Source of the DNA: Microbulbifer guangxiensis
Lineage (GTDB): Bacteria; Pseudomonadota; Gammaproteobacteria; Pseudomonadales; Cellvibrionaceae
Assembly (NCBI RefSeq): GCF_021729075.1
Contig: NZ_JAJSAQ010000007.1
Location: 62,001 to 126,000, forward strand
Length of the DNA stretch: 64,000 nucleotides
Direction: 5' to 3'
Positions 18,755-27,365 of the stretch are shown in pieces. Position numbers and translations under genes: made by a program. Position 1 is the stretch's first letter, and each line of letters begins with the position of its first letter. Below the pieces are notes generated by a model. It was not told the DNA's origin. It searched no databases and worked only from the letters and a program-made list of their open reading frames with translations.

Positions 18755-18836
18755 TGCTGTCTGTGACTGGCCGGGGCTGTCCTGTCGGTCGGCTGGCCAG
18801 GGCGAGGCCAGGGGCTTGCGCAGGTCGGCCACAACG

Positions 18837-18869
18837 AAAAAAGGCCGACTCTTGCGAGTCGGCCTTTTT
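18837..18869 (-). terminator. Terminator of tRNA-Leu copy 2
   Basis: The same GGCCGACTC / GAGTCGGCC hairpin with A and T runs as the one after copy 1, differing only in the loop (TTGC instead of TAGC). It lies 6 bases beyond the tRNA 3' end on the minus strand. Confidence 0.92.
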
Positions 18870-18875
18870 GGGAAT

Positions 18876-18962
18876 TGGTGCCCAGGAGAAGACTTGAACT
18901 TCCACGACCTTGCGGTCACTAGCACCTGAAGCTAGCGCGTCTACCAATTCCGCCACCTGGGC
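18876..18962 (-). tRNA. tRNA-Leu (anticodon CAG), copy 2
   Basis: Sequence identical by eye to copy 1 over the 87 tRNA bases, including encoded CCA, CAG anticodon and long variable arm. It has its own promoter and terminator, so it is an independent transcription unit. It is transcribed toward copy 1 on the minus strand and lies divergent from rnr. Confidence 0.97.
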
Positions 18963-18993
18963 ATTCAACGGTGTGCTCCGTTGAGGAGCGCGA

Positions 18994-19022
18994 ACTATAG
19001 AGATTTGCCCTGGCAGTGTCAA
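18994..19022 (-). promoter_or_regulatory. Sigma-70 promoter of tRNA-Leu copy 2
   Basis: On the minus strand TTGACA (19017-19022), a 17-base spacer and TATAGT (18994-18999), followed by TCGCGCTCC, a GC-rich discriminator. Near-consensus with ideal spacing. Confidence 0.85.
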
Positions 19023-19223
19023 CGGTTTTGTTGCGCGAAATTCAACATCGGAAACGGCGGTCGGGATCTGGTCTTAAATCGCTTATAATCCCTGCAATTG
19101 CGCGACCTGCACGCCGGCGTTCTGTTCCGGCCAATGACAACCTCCGTCGCGCTTCCCAAACTCCCCGGGTGACCCCGGGAGTCGCCAAGAGAGGGGCGAC
19201 TGCCCCAGACAACGGAAGCTGTT

Positions 19224-21941
19224 TTGACTCAGAAGAAAATCCAGATAAGTGATGATCCGCACGCGGCCAGCGAGGCGGAAAAGTATGACAAGCCGGTCCC
19301 CAGCCGCGAGTTCCTGCTGAAGCTGCTCGAGCAGCAGCCGGGACCGGTGTCCTGGGAGGCCGTCGCCGATGCGCTCGACATCGATGACGAGGACCGCCGC
19401 GAGGGTGTCCGCCGGCGCCTGATTGCCATGTCCCGGGATGGCGAAATTGCCAGTAACCGCGCCGGCGACTTTGGCGTGCTCGACAAGATGAATATCGTGC
19501 GCGGCCGTGTCATCGGCCACCGGGACGGCTTTGGCTTCGTCTCGCCCCGGGATGGCGGCGACGACCTGTTCCTGTCCCATCGCCAGATGCGCAAGGTCTT
19601 CGATGGTGACGAGGTGTTGGTGCGGGAAACCCCTGGCGGCTTCCGCGGTAAGCGCGAGGGTGCGGTGATCCGCGTGATTAAGCACAACACCCAGCAGCTG
19701 GCCGGCCGGCTCTACCGCGAGAACGGTATCTGTTTCGTGCGCCCGGAAAACCCGCGCATCAACCTGGATGTGCTGGTCACGGAGGAAAAATCTGCCGGTG
19801 CCGGCCACGGTCAGTATGTGGTGGTCAATATCACCCAGCAACCGGGCCGGGATGTCCTGCCCCAGGGCGAGGTGGTCGAAGTGCTGGGGGACCATCTGGC
19901 CCCGGGCATGGAGATCGACGTCGCCATCCGCAATTACGGCATTCCCCATGAGTGGCCGGCGGCAGTACTGGCAGAGACGGAGACCATTCCCGATGAAGTG
20001 CGCGAAGAAGACAAGAAGGGCCGGGTCGACCTGCGCAAGTTGCCGCTGGTCACCATCGACGGTGAAGACGCCCGGGATTTTGACGACGCGGTCTTCTGTG
20101 AGGCGCTTGGTGACGGCAGCTGGAAGCTACTGGTAGCCATCGCCGATGTTTCCCACTACGTACGCCCCGGCAGCGCCCTGGACGAGGAGGCTCACAGTCG
20201 CGGCAACTCGGTGTATTTCCCCGACTTTGTCGTGCCCATGTTGCCGGAGAAACTCTCCAATGGTCTCTGTTCGCTGAACCCGGAGGTGGACCGCCTGTGC
20301 ATGGTGTGCGAAATGCACATCGACGATTCGGGCAATATCCGTGATTACCGCTTTTTCGAAGGGGTAATGCGGAGTCACGCGAGGCTTACCTATACCAAGG
20401 TGGGGCAGATAATCACCGAGCGGGGTGACCGCAACAGCGGCATGCGCAAGCAGTATGCGGCCCTGGTGCCGCACCTGGATAACCTGCACGATCTCTACCG
20501 GGCCCTGCGTGGCGCCCGCGACCGCCGTGGCGCCATCGATTTTGAAAGCACCGAGACCCGCATCATCTTCGACGATCAGCGCAAGATCGAGCGTATCGTG
20601 CCGGTGCAGCGCAATGATGCCCACAAGCTGATTGAAGAGTGCATGCTGGCTGCCAACGTCTGTGCGGCCAAGCTGATGGAGTTGTCGGAAGTGCCGGCCC
20701 TCTATCGTGTGCACGATGTACCCAAGGAGGAGAAGCTCAGCAACCTGCGCGAGTACCTGGGTGAACTGGGCCTGCGCCTGCCCGGCGGTGCGGAGCCGCA
20801 GCCGATGGATTTCCAGCTGTTGCTCGACCAGGTGGAGGGGCGGCCCGACGCGCACATCATCCAGATGATGCTGCTGCGCTCAATGAACCAGGCCGTTTAC
20901 CAGCCGGAGAACCGTGGCCATTTCGGCCTCGATTACGACGCCTATGCGCACTTTACCTCGCCGATCCGACGCTATCCCGACCTGCTGCTGCACCGCGCCC
21001 TGCGCTGGCTGATTCGCAGCGGCAGCGCCAACGAGCGCCCGGTGGCCAAGAAGGTGCATATGGTGCCGGGCGCGGAGGCGATTCCCCGCGAGCGCATCCT
21101 GCCCTATGAAATGGCTGCCATGGTGCAGCTGGGAGAGCACTGCTCGATGACCGAGCGCCGCGCCGACGATGCCACCCGCGACGTGGTCAGCTGGCTCAAG
21201 TGTGAGTACCTGCAGGAGCACGTGGGGGAGACCTACCCCGGTGTTATCAGTGCGGTGACCGGGTTCGGCCTGTTCGTGGAGCTCAACGACTTCTACGTGG
21301 AGGGGCTGGTACATGTCAGTTCCCTGCCCAAGGACTACTACCGCTTCGAGCAGGCCCACCAGCGCCTGGTCGGTGAACGCAGCGGCGCGCGCTACCACCT
21401 GGGCGATCCGGTAATGGTGCAGGTTGCCCGCGTGGACCTGGATGAGCGTAAGGTGGACTTCCTGCTGGAGACGGTATTGCCCCGCCCCAAGCGGGAGAAG
21501 ACCAGTGTTAGTACACGCGCCATGGAAATGGCGGTAGAGCACCAGCAGGAGCGGGCGCGCCGGGGCAAAAACAAGAAAGCCGTGACGGGTGAGAAGGGGG
21601 CCGCGCCGTCGCCGTGGAAGCAGCGCCCACAGACTGCCCCCGGCGAGACGCCCTACCGCAAGCGCAAGGTGGGCTCGGAGCAGTCCGTGCCGGTGGCTTC
21701 CGAGCCCCGGCGGCCGGCGGATCCCGGTGCCGTGGTTGAGGGACACGAGGGAGATGGCGAGGCGCCCAGACGTCGCCGTGGGCCCAAGCGTACCCCGCCG
21801 CGCAAGGGAGGCAAGCGACCCGCCGTCGCCGCCCGCAAGGCGGCGCAAAAAGCTGAAAATGCCAAGAAAGGGAAGAAAAAGTCCTTCAAGGGCAAGAAAA
21901 AACCGGCCCGCAAGGGCGCCCCCAAGAGCAAGAAGAAATAA
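19224..21941 (+). CDS. rnr: Ribonuclease R
   Basis: RNase R is a processive 3'-to-5' exoribonuclease that degrades structured RNA, including rRNA fragments and tagged mRNA. The 905-residue protein has an N-terminal helix-turn-helix-like domain (about 25-90), cold-shock domains (from about 93, GRVIGHRDGFGFVSPRDGG), the RNB catalytic domain with VTIDGEDARDFDDAV carrying the metal-binding aspartates (about 275-290), an S1 domain (about 670-750) and a long Lys/Arg/Ala-rich tail (about 760-905). The likely start is TTG at 19224 with CGGAAG about seven bases upstream. rlmB begins three bases after its stop, as in E. coli. Confidence 0.96.
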   Translation: MTQKKIQISDDPHAASEAEKYDKPVPSREFLLKLLEQQPGPVSWEAVADALDIDDEDRREGVRRRLIAMSRDGEIASNRAGDFGVLDKMNIVRGRVIGHRDGFGFVSPRDGGDDLFLSHRQMRKVFDGDEVLVRETPGGFRGKREGAVIRVIKHNTQQLAGRLYRENGICFVRPENPRINLDVLVTEEKSAGAGHGQYVVVNITQQPGRDVLPQGEVVEVLGDHLAPGMEIDVAIRNYGIPHEWPAAVLAETETIPDEVREEDKKGRVDLRKLPLVTIDGEDARDFDDAVFCEALGDGSWKLLVAIADVSHYVRPGSALDEEAHSRGNSVYFPDFVVPMLPEKLSNGLCSLNPEVDRLCMVCEMHIDDSGNIRDYRFFEGVMRSHARLTYTKVGQIITERGDRNSGMRKQYAALVPHLDNLHDLYRALRGARDRRGAIDFESTETRIIFDDQRKIERIVPVQRNDAHKLIEECMLAANVCAAKLMELSEVPALYRVHDVPKEEKLSNLREYLGELGLRLPGGAEPQPMDFQLLLDQVEGRPDAHIIQMMLLRSMNQAVYQPENRGHFGLDYDAYAHFTSPIRRYPDLLLHRALRWLIRSGSANERPVAKKVHMVPGAEAIPRERILPYEMAAMVQLGEHCSMTERRADDATRDVVSWLKCEYLQEHVGETYPGVISAVTGFGLFVELNDFYVEGLVHVSSLPKDYYRFEQAHQRLVGERSGARYHLGDPVMVQVARVDLDERKVDFLLETVLPRPKREKTSVSTRAMEMAVEHQQERARRGKNKKAVTGEKGAAPSPWKQRPQTAPGETPYRKRKVGSEQSVPVASEPRRPADPGAVVEGHEGDGEAPRRRRGPKRTPPRKGGKRPAVAARKAAQKAENAKKGKKKSFKGKKKPARKGAPKSKKK

Positions 21942-21944
21942 GCC

Positions 21945-22706
21945 GTGTCGGAAGAACTGGTCTACGGCCTGCACGCGGTGCAGGCCCTGTTGAAGAGCTC
22001 CCCCCAGCAGGTGCAGCAGCTGATGCTGCTGCGTGGTCGCCGCGACCAGCGGCTGCAGAAGATCCTGGCGCAGGCCGAAAAGAACGGCATTGCCGTCACC
22101 TTCGTGGATCGCCGGGTCCTCGACGACAGGGTTGGCGACGAGGGCAATCACCAGGGGGCAGTGGCTGTCTGCGCCGCCCAGACCCGGGTCTACGACGAGC
22201 GATTCCTGCAGGAGCTGCTGGAGCAGCTGGATGGGCGTGGCGAGCCGCCGTTCCTGCTGGTGCTCGACGGCGTCACCGATCCCCATAACCTGGGTGCCTG
22301 CCTGCGCTCGGCGGAAGCCGCCGGCGTGCACGCCGTCATCGCTCCCAAGGACAAGTCCGCCGGACTGACACCCACGGCCCGCAAGGTGGCATGCGGTGCC
22401 GCCGAAGTGTTGCCGTTCGTTACAGTTACCAACCTGGCGCGGGCGCTGCAGAAACTGCAGCAGGCGGGGGTATGGATTTTCGGTGCCGCCGGTGAGGCGG
22501 AGCACGATATTTACCAGAGTCAGCTGACCGGTCCGCTGGCGCTGGTGATGGGTGCCGAGGGCAGCGGCCTGCGCCGCCTGACCCGCGAGCACTGCGACCA
22601 CCTGATCAAGATCCCCATGGCCGGTGAAGTGAGCAGCCTCAATGTCTCGGTGGCCACCGGGGTGTGTCTGTTCGAGGCAGTGCGCCAGCGGGGTGCAGGC
22701 AGCTGA
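21945..22706 (+). CDS. rlmB: 23S rRNA (guanosine-2'-O-)-methyltransferase RlmB
   Basis: RlmB methylates the 2'-O of G2251 (E. coli numbering) in 23S rRNA using SAM. The 253-residue protein has an N-terminal substrate-binding domain (SEELVYGLHAVQALL) and a C-terminal SPOUT trefoil-knot domain with the three family motifs: NLGACLRSAEAAGV, LVMGAEGSGLRRL and IPMAGEVSSLNVSVATGV. The GTG start follows the rnr stop by three bases, so expression is tied to rnr. It converges with a minus-strand oxygenase gene with an 18-base gap. Confidence 0.96.
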   Translation: MSEELVYGLHAVQALLKSSPQQVQQLMLLRGRRDQRLQKILAQAEKNGIAVTFVDRRVLDDRVGDEGNHQGAVAVCAAQTRVYDERFLQELLEQLDGRGEPPFLLVLDGVTDPHNLGACLRSAEAAGVHAVIAPKDKSAGLTPTARKVACGAAEVLPFVTVTNLARALQKLQQAGVWIFGAAGEAEHDIYQSQLTGPLALVMGAEGSGLRRLTREHCDHLIKIPMAGEVSSLNVSVATGVCLFEAVRQRGAGS

Positions 22707-22724
22707 CTTCTGCCATTCCCGGCG

Positions 22725-23441
22725 CTACCGAGGCGTGCCTGCCGGGGCATAGAGGTTAGCGGCGGGACGGTACAGCACCCAGGAAGTGAGCACGTACTTA
22801 TCGCCAGAACGTGGCACGTTGCCGCGGTGGGTATGGGTAAAGCCGCAGGGTGCCAGGATCAGGCTGCCCTGCCTTGGCCGGATCTTTGCCCCCTGGTAGA
22901 AAAACTCGGTCTCACCGCCTTCTTCCACGTCGTTCAGGTAGAGCAGCCACAGCAGTACCCGGTGCAGGGAGTGCTGTTCCGGGTCACTGGGGTGGGGAAA
23001 GTGCTCCGAGTGCCAGTGGTGGTAGCCACCCTCGGCTTGCCGGTAGTGCTGCATGTTGATCCCGTCGAGCCGATAGATGCCAGTCAGCAGGTGCTGAAGG
23101 TGGGTGTCATCCAATCTTTCGATATCCTCACTGTGTAGCGTCCGCGAGCGGTCGCTGGCCGGATCGTGCAGGCTCGGCGACAGCGCCCCGGTCACCATGT
23201 GCGGGTAGCGCCGGCAGTAGGCGGCCAGAGCCCGCCATAGCAAGGCGTCGATCGCCTCGCAGGCATCGCGCCAATCCTCCAGTGCAGAGATCGTCAGGTC
23301 GGAGCTGTTTTTCTTGCGCAGGTCCACACCGGAGCCTGTGCGGCCGGCCTGTTTCCGCGGTGCGTTGCGGAAGCGCTGAATCAGCTGCTGGCAGTCGTGC
23401 GCGGGCAGGGCGTCCTCGAACTGGACAATCAGTGGGTCCAT
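22725..23441 (-). CDS. 2-oxoglutarate/Fe(II)-dependent oxygenase (prolyl 4-hydroxylase-like)
   Basis: A 238-residue cytoplasmic protein with the double-stranded beta-helix pattern of the 2OG-Fe(II) oxygenase superfamily. The first iron ligand motif appears as H-x-E rather than H-x-D (HSEHF at 144-148 within GGYHHWHSEHF), the distal histidine lies in GFTHTHRG (203 or 205), and the 2-oxoglutarate-binding basic residue is probably K215 in GDKYVLTSW. LYLNDVEEGGETEFF is characteristic of the P4H-like group. The start at 23441 has GGAG five bases upstream; 24 further codons remain open upstream but lack a signal. The substrate is unknown; it is divergent from rpsF. Confidence 0.82.
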   Translation of the reverse strand: MDPLIVQFEDALPAHDCQQLIQRFRNAPRKQAGRTGSGVDLRKKNSSDLTISALEDWRDACEAIDALLWRALAAYCRRYPHMVTGALSPSLHDPASDRSRTLHSEDIERLDDTHLQHLLTGIYRLDGINMQHYRQAEGGYHHWHSEHFPHPSDPEQHSLHRVLLWLLYLNDVEEGGETEFFYQGAKIRPRQGSLILAPCGFTHTHRGNVPRSGDKYVLTSWVLYRPAANLYAPAGTPR

Positions 23442-23581
23442 GGTCACTCCAGCGTTGTGTCGGCGGGCTTTGTGCCTGTCTGGTTGTGACGAGCGAGTCA
23501 GGCGGAGCCGCAATCCCTGCGGGCCGATCGCTATAGTTTGGGAGTGGCCGGTGGCTCTGTCGTAGGTGCGGATCGGTCAAC

Positions 23582-23610
23582 TTGCAACCAGCTGGGCGGA
23601 CGCATAGAAT
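23582..23610 (+). promoter_or_regulatory. Candidate sigma-70 promoter for the rpsF operon
   Basis: TTGCAA (23582-23587), a 17-base spacer and TAGAAT (23605-23610), giving a leader of about 90 bases before rpsF. Spacing is ideal and both hexamers are close to consensus. Chosen by eye only. Confidence 0.6.
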
Positions 23611-23660
23611 ACGCCGCCCGCAATGGGGTCCGTCTGTGTATGGGGCCCGTTGTACTCCTT

Positions 23661-23684
23661 GCCTCACCGGATTGCCCGGGAGGC
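23661..23684 (+). promoter_or_regulatory. Leader hairpin before rpsF (possible S6:S18 autoregulatory element)
   Basis: GCCTC-A-CCGG-ATTGC-CCGG-GAGGC folds into a bulged hairpin ending about 13 bases before the AAGGAG ribosome binding site of rpsF. S6:S18-binding leader RNAs are known upstream of rpsF in many bacteria and carry a CCG element. The position and the CCGG fit, but the covariation model was not run. Confidence 0.4.
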
Positions 23685-23707
23685 TGTTTAACCCGTAAGG
23701 AGCAAAA

Positions 23708-24148
23708 ATGCGTCATTACGAAATTGTATTCCTGGTCCACCCGGATCAGAGCGAGCAGGTTCCTGGCATGGTGGATCGTTACACCACCACCATCAAAGAA
23801 AGCGGTGGCCAGGTTCACCGTCTGGAAGACTGGGGCCGTCGCCGTCTGGCCTACCCGATCAACAAGATCCACAAAGCTCACTACGTGCTGATGAACGTCG
23901 AGTGCACGGAAGAGGCGCTGGAAGAGCTGACCACCAACTTCCGTTACAACGATGCCGTTCTGCGTAACATGGTGATGCGCGAAGATGAGGCGATCACCGA
24001 AGAAAGCCCGCTCATGAAGGCTGAGAAAGAGAGCCGCGAGCGCAAGGCTGCGCGCGCTGAGCGCTCCGAGCGTCGCGAGCGTTCCGAGCAGGACAACCGG
24101 TCTTCCGACGAAGACCAGTCTTCCGATAACGCTGAAAGCGAAGAGTAA
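23708..24148 (+). CDS. rpsF: 30S ribosomal protein S6
   Basis: S6 binds the 16S rRNA platform together with S18. The 146-residue protein starts [18 protein letters not shown] and contains the [20 protein letters not shown] core. The last 45 residues are an acidic/Ser/Arg-rich tail, the region that RimK-type ligases extend with glutamates in some bacteria. The tail ends in NAESEE. AAGGAG lies at an ideal distance from the ATG. First gene of the rpsF-rpsR-membrane protein-rplI operon. Confidence 0.98.
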   Translation: MRHYEIVFLVHPDQSEQVPGMVDRYTTTIKESGGQVHRLEDWGRRRLAYPINKIHKAHYVLMNVECTEEALEELTTNFRYNDAVLRNMVMREDEAITEESPLMKAEKESRERKAARAERSERRERSEQDNRSSDEDQSSDNAESEE

Positions 24149-24160
24149 GGGGATAATCAG

Positions 24161-24391
24161 ATGGCACGTTTTTTCCGTCGTCGTAAGTTCTGCCGTTTCA
24201 CCGCCGAAGGCGTCAAGCGTATCGACTACAAAGACCTCGATACCCTGAAGGCCTACATCTCTGAAACCGGCAAGATCGTTCCGAGCCGTATCACTGGCAC
24301 CAAGGCCAAGTACCAGCGTCAGCTGGCTACTGCCGTCAAGCGCGCGCGCTACCTGGCCCTGCTGCCGTACACGGACAGCCACGAAGCCTAA
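24161..24391 (+). CDS. rpsR: 30S ribosomal protein S18
   Basis: The 76-residue S18 protein ([25 protein letters not shown] to LPYTDSHEA) pairs with S6 on the small subunit. Length and sequence are standard for gammaproteobacteria. It begins 12 bases after the rpsF stop with AGGGGAT as ribosome binding site. Confidence 0.98.
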   Translation: MARFFRRRKFCRFTAEGVKRIDYKDLDTLKAYISETGKIVPSRITGTKAKYQRQLATAVKRARYLALLPYTDSHEA

Positions 24392-24436
24392 GCAGCCCGC
24401 GTTGCTTAGACGAGTTATTAGAGAAGCTATCTAGTC

Positions 24437-25276
24437 GTGCGTGCCCTTGCCGAGTTCATCATGCGCGGGCGCGTACGCGCGGTGCTCATCACGATGGTGG
24501 GTATCCCGCTGATCAGTCCGGCCGCGCTGGCGCTGGTCAGTCTGAGTCATCGTCGCAGTAGCAGCGAGGGCCTGATGGTACTGGCCTGGGCAATGCTGCC
24601 GGTGGTCGTGTTCGCCGCGGCCGAGTGGGTTTCACCACTGATGACCGGCCTGGCCGCCAGCCACCTCGCTGCAGTGTTCTGCGGCGCGGTGGCACTGCGG
24701 AGCAGCCGTTCCTGGGTGCAGGCCCTGGTGGTCACCACCGGCGTTGCCGCGGCCGGCATTCTGCTCAGCGCTCACTTTAGTGGTGGCCTGTTGCAGAGCC
24801 TGCTGGCGGCAGCGGAGGAATCCGGCGGTGCCCAGGCGGAACAGCTGCAGCAGGTCTTCGGCAGCGAGCCCATCGCCACGGGCTACCTGAGCTGGGTGTC
24901 GGCGATTACCGCTGTCCTGGCGCTGGTGGTTGGCCGCTGGTGGCAGGCGATGCTGGACAACCCGGGCGGCTTTCGCCAGGAGTTCCATCAGCTGCGCCTG
25001 CCGTTGCCGCTGGCGGCAGTGGGCTGGGTGGTCTGGGTGTATGGCCTCATGACCGAGGACTACGCTTTCTGGGGTGCGGTGATCGCCTTTCCGCTGATGG
25101 TGGCGGGGATTGCCCTGATCCACTGGCTGGTCGCCCGTCGCGAGTGGGGCAACGGACCACTGGTGGTCATGTACATTGCCCTGGTGATCGTGGCGCTGCC
25201 CCTGGCCGGCCTCCTGTGCACCTTGGCCTTGATAGATAGCTGGATAGATATTCGCGGACGCGTCGCCAAAATTTAG
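24437..25276 (+). CDS. Integral membrane protein between rpsR and rplI (DUF2232-like)
   Basis: A 279-residue polytopic inner-membrane protein with roughly eight hydrophobic segments (for example residues 17-35, 45-62, 66-85, 95-112, 150-168, 190-208, 213-233 and 243-265). Its place between rpsR and rplI is the one occupied by an uncharacterised membrane protein in Pseudomonas and relatives, often assigned to DUF2232. The GTG start lies 45 bases after rpsR with no strong ribosome binding site, so it is probably made at low level compared with its ribosomal neighbours. No motif suggests a reaction, and the function is unknown. Confidence 0.75.
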   Translation: MRALAEFIMRGRVRAVLITMVGIPLISPAALALVSLSHRRSSSEGLMVLAWAMLPVVVFAAAEWVSPLMTGLAASHLAAVFCGAVALRSSRSWVQALVVTTGVAAAGILLSAHFSGGLLQSLLAAAEESGGAQAEQLQQVFGSEPIATGYLSWVSAITAVLALVVGRWWQAMLDNPGGFRQEFHQLRLPLPLAAVGWVVWVYGLMTEDYAFWGAVIAFPLMVAGIALIHWLVARREWGNGPLVVMYIALVIVALPLAGLLCTLALIDSWIDIRGRVAKI

Positions 25277-25313
25277 TCGCGGTCCGCACAAAACTTAAAT
25301 TGAGGACACCGAG

Positions 25314-25760
25314 ATGGAAGTCATTCTGCTCGACAAAGTAGGTAAACTGGGCAACGTGGGCGACCGCGTTGAGGTGAAAGCCGGTTTTGGCCGCAACTTC
25401 CTGCTGCCCACTGGCAAGGCCATCGCCGCGACTGCCGCCAACATCGCTGAATTCGAAGCCAAACGCGCTGAACTGGAAGCGGCTGCCGCTGCCAAGGTGA
25501 GTACCGCCGAGAGCCGCGCCGAGAAGCTGGCTGGTGTTGTTGTCACCATCACTGCAAACGCTGGTGACGAAGGCAAGCTGTTCGGTTCTATTGGCGCCCG
25601 CGACATCGCCGATGCGATCACCGCTGCTGGCGTTGAAGTGGCCAAGGCTGAAGTCAAGCTGCCGCAGGGCACCCTGCGTGAGACCGGCGAATACGACATC
25701 GACGTTCAGCTGCACGCTGACGTCCTGACTACCGTCAAGGTGGTTGTCGAAGCCGAATAA
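25314..25760 (+). CDS. rplI: 50S ribosomal protein L9
   Basis: L9 binds 23S rRNA near the L1 stalk and helps maintain reading frame. The 148-residue protein has the N-terminal RNA-binding domain ([32 protein letters not shown]), the long connecting helix rich in Ala/Glu/Lys (about 45-75) and the C-terminal domain ending VVVEAE. TTGAGGAC precedes the ATG. Last gene of the rpsF operon. Confidence 0.98.
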   Translation: MEVILLDKVGKLGNVGDRVEVKAGFGRNFLLPTGKAIAATAANIAEFEAKRAELEAAAAAKVSTAESRAEKLAGVVVTITANAGDEGKLFGSIGARDIADAITAAGVEVAKAEVKLPQGTLRETGEYDIDVQLHADVLTTVKVVVEAE

Positions 25761-25844
25761 GCGTCTTCTGGCAGGTTTGGCGCTTTAGCGGGGCGGGTAA
25801 TCCCGGCCTGAAAGGCGCCAATTTCCCGCCAGTCGCGCTACAAT

Positions 25845-25885
25845 CGGGCGCTGGATTCCCCGTGAGTCCAGCGCCCGTTGTGTTT
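25845..25885 (+). terminator. Strong hairpin between rplI and dnaB (terminator or dnaB leader structure)
   Basis: An 11-bp perfect stem CGGGCGCTGGA / TCCAGCGCCCG (25845-25855 and 25867-25877) with an 11-base loop, followed by TTGTGTTTT. It would terminate the rpsF-rplI transcript. A TACAAT hexamer lies directly before it (25839-25844), so if dnaB starts there the hairpin also sits in the dnaB leader, 25 bases from its start. Confidence 0.65.
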
Positions 25886-25902
25886 TGGTAGCCGGAAAAA
25901 CG

Positions 25903-27345
25903 ATGAACGACGAGTACGCCGTACCAGAGGAAGAGCTGAGAACCGAGGACACGTCGCCCCTGCCGCATTCGGTGGAGGCGGAGCAGTCCGTACTCGGTGG
26001 CCTGATGCTCGACTCCAGCCGCATCGACAGCGTGGCGGAACAGCTCAGCGAGCAGGACTTTTTCGTCGCCAGCCACCGCACCATCTTCACGGTCATGACC
26101 CAGCTGGCGGATGGTGAGCAGCCGCTGGATATCGTCACTCTGGCGGAAGCCCTGGCCAGCCGCGACCTGCTGGCCGAAGTGGGCGGCGCTGCCTACCTGG
26201 CCGAACTGGCCGAAAACACCCCCTCCGCAGCGAATATCGTCGCCTACGCCAAGATCGTTCGTGAGCGCTCGATGCTGCGCCAGCTGATCGCCGCTGCCGG
26301 GGAGATCAGCCGCACCAGCTTCAACCCCGGAGGGCTGGCCTCCGCCGACCTGCTGCAGATGGCTGAGCGCCGGGTGGCGGAGATTGCCGAGGGGCGCGCC
26401 AAAGAGGGTGGCTTTGTCGGTGTCGACGCACTGCTCAAGAAGACCGTCGAGCGCATCGACGAACTGTTCAAGACCGAGGGGGATATTACCGGTCTCGGCA
26501 CCGGCCTCACCGAGCTGGACCAGCGCACTTCCGGCTGGCAGCCGGGAGAACTGATCATCCTCGCCGCGCGTCCATCCATGGGTAAGACGGCGCTGGCACT
26601 GAACTTTATCGAGACGGCCATGCTGTCCCAGGAGAATCCGACCCTGGTGTTCAGTATGGAGATGCCCTCCGACGCCCTCGTCATGCGGATGCTCTCCTCC
26701 ATCGGTCGTATTGATCAGGGTCGTATCCGCAACGGCAAGCTGCAGGAAGACGACTGGCCCAAGCTTTCCAGCGCGGTGCAGAAGATGAAAGGCCGCGCGC
26801 TCTACATCGATGACACGCCGGCCCTGTCCCCCAGTGAGGTGCGGGCGCGTACCAAGCGCACGGTGCGCGATCACACCAACAAGCTGATGCGGGACAACCC
26901 GAAGCTGAGTCGTGAGGAGGCAGAGGCCAGGAGCATGCCGGCGCTGATCATGCTCGACTACCTGCAGCTGATGCAGGTGAAGGGCGCCACCGAAGGGCGG
27001 ACCCAGGAAATCTCCGAGATCTCCCGCTCCCTGAAAGGCCTCGCCAAGGAGTACAACTGCCCGGTCATCGCCCTTTCGCAGCTGAACCGCGGTGTGGAGC
27101 AGCGCCCCAACAAGCGCCCGATGAACTCCGATCTGCGGGAATCTGGTGCCATCGAGCAGGACGCGGACGTGATCCTGTTCATTTACCGGGATGAGTATTA
27201 CAACGAGGACAGCCCGGACAAGGGAATGGCGGAGCTGATCATCGGCAAGCAGCGGAATGGTGAGATCGGCACCTGCCGCGCCGCGTTCGTGGGCAAGTAC
27301 ACCCGCTTCGACAATCTGGCGCCGGAGTATTACCAGGGAGACTGA
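25903..27345 (+). CDS. dnaB: Replicative DNA helicase DnaB
   Basis: DnaB is the hexameric 5'-to-3' helicase that unwinds DNA at the replication fork and binds primase. The 480-residue protein has the N-terminal DnaB_N domain (PHSVEAEQSVLGGLM, about 25-130), a linker, and the RecA-like C-terminal domain with the Walker A ARPSMGKTAL (K228), Walker B-type LIMLDYLQLM, and the DLRESGAIEQDADVILF motif. No intein is present. The ATG at 25903 is chosen over a GTG six codons upstream; GGAA lies seven bases before it. Confidence 0.97.
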   Translation: MNDEYAVPEEELRTEDTSPLPHSVEAEQSVLGGLMLDSSRIDSVAEQLSEQDFFVASHRTIFTVMTQLADGEQPLDIVTLAEALASRDLLAEVGGAAYLAELAENTPSAANIVAYAKIVRERSMLRQLIAAAGEISRTSFNPGGLASADLLQMAERRVAEIAEGRAKEGGFVGVDALLKKTVERIDELFKTEGDITGLGTGLTELDQRTSGWQPGELIILAARPSMGKTALALNFIETAMLSQENPTLVFSMEMPSDALVMRMLSSIGRIDQGRIRNGKLQEDDWPKLSSAVQKMKGRALYIDDTPALSPSEVRARTKRTVRDHTNKLMRDNPKLSREEAEARSMPALIMLDYLQLMQVKGATEGRTQEISEISRSLKGLAKEYNCPVIALSQLNRGVEQRPNKRPMNSDLRESGAIEQDADVILFIYRDEYYNEDSPDKGMAELIIGKQRNGEIGTCRAAFVGKYTRFDNLAPEYYQGD

Positions 27346-27365
27346 GCGGGCGGCCGGTCGACATG

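Larger units (their letters stand above)
18571..18963. repeat. Tandem duplication of the tRNA-Leu/terminator cassette
   Basis: About 126 bases (terminator hairpin, 6-base spacer and tRNA) at 18571-18696 recur at 18838-18963 with almost no change, in direct orientation. The spacer between the units has diverged except for the promoter elements. This is a classic tandem tRNA duplication and a potential recombination hot spot. Confidence 0.9.

Noticed and set aside
18571..18963. Repeats here considered as a CRISPR-like array
   Set aside because: Only two units, each a full tRNA with terminator; no short regular repeats with unique spacers and no cas genes.
20880..22601. 573-codon minus-strand frame opposite rnr and rlmB
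   Set aside because: Antisense to two well-recognised genes; low-complexity His/Gln/Leu/Gly product typical of codon-bias shadows.
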